Assembly: GCA_946479055.1 (NCBI GenBank) | Contig: CAMLEX010000300.1 | Location: 1-6,489 of the forward strand | Direction: 5' to 3' | Source of the DNA: an uncultured Bacteroidota bacterium | GTDB taxonomy: Bacteria > Bacteroidota > Bacteroidia > Chitinophagales > Chitinophagaceae | Length of the DNA stretch: 6,489 bases | Part shown: piece by piece, positions 6,465-6,489 of the stretch | Numbering within the stretch: the stretch's first letter is position 1 | Layout: every line of letters begins with the position of its first letter | The notes under the pieces: model-generated | The model's input: only the letters and a program-made list of their open reading frames with translations | Database searches by the model: none | Told to the model about the DNA's origin: nothing | Program-made: the position numbers and the translations under genes

Positions 6465-6489
6465 CAGCCGAAATACAATAGCCACACCG

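Overview
The window reads as ordinary chromosomal sequence from a member of the Bacteroidota, most likely Chitinophagaceae or a close relative. The base composition is AT-rich, Shine-Dalgarno sequences are nearly absent and start codons have A/T-rich leaders. The HtpG and DUF5009-type acetyltransferase proteins look like those of this phylum, and the right edge carries a Bacteroidota-type promoter (TTTG-N19-TATATTTG). The lineage is an inference from these traits; no taxonomic marker gene is present.

Left part (1-1625), + strand: the 3' end of a KDPG aldolase gene (eda) is followed 7 nt later by an ExuT-like hexuronate/proton symporter of the MFS anion:cation symporter family. Together they look like the distal end of a uronate (glucuronate/galacturonate) uptake and catabolism operon. 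A long, nearly symmetrical hairpin with A-rich and T-rich flanks (1585-1620) can terminate both this operon and the convergent htpG gene.

Middle and right parts (1645-6325), all on the - strand: htpG (Hsp90), a DUF1003 membrane protein, a roughly 740-nt stretch with little coding content, and a DUF5009/HGSNAT-type multi-pass membrane acyltransferase. htpG is preceded by a good match to a sigma-54 (-24/-12) promoter, with the predicted transcription start about 29 nt before the ATG. The gene-poor stretch (4303-5038) is the least ordinary part. It holds a decayed 110-nt duplicate of the htpG ATPase-domain region, with a stop codon, a frameshift and altered nucleotide-binding residues. It also holds an intrinsic terminator on the - strand and one possible 60-codon gene of unknown function.

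The last 60 nt carry a strong + strand promoter for a gene starting beyond the right edge. I found no tRNA, rRNA, CRISPR, insertion sequence or phage feature, and no sign of a new multi-gene system. The observations most worth following up are the htpG vestige and the sigma-54-like htpG promoter.
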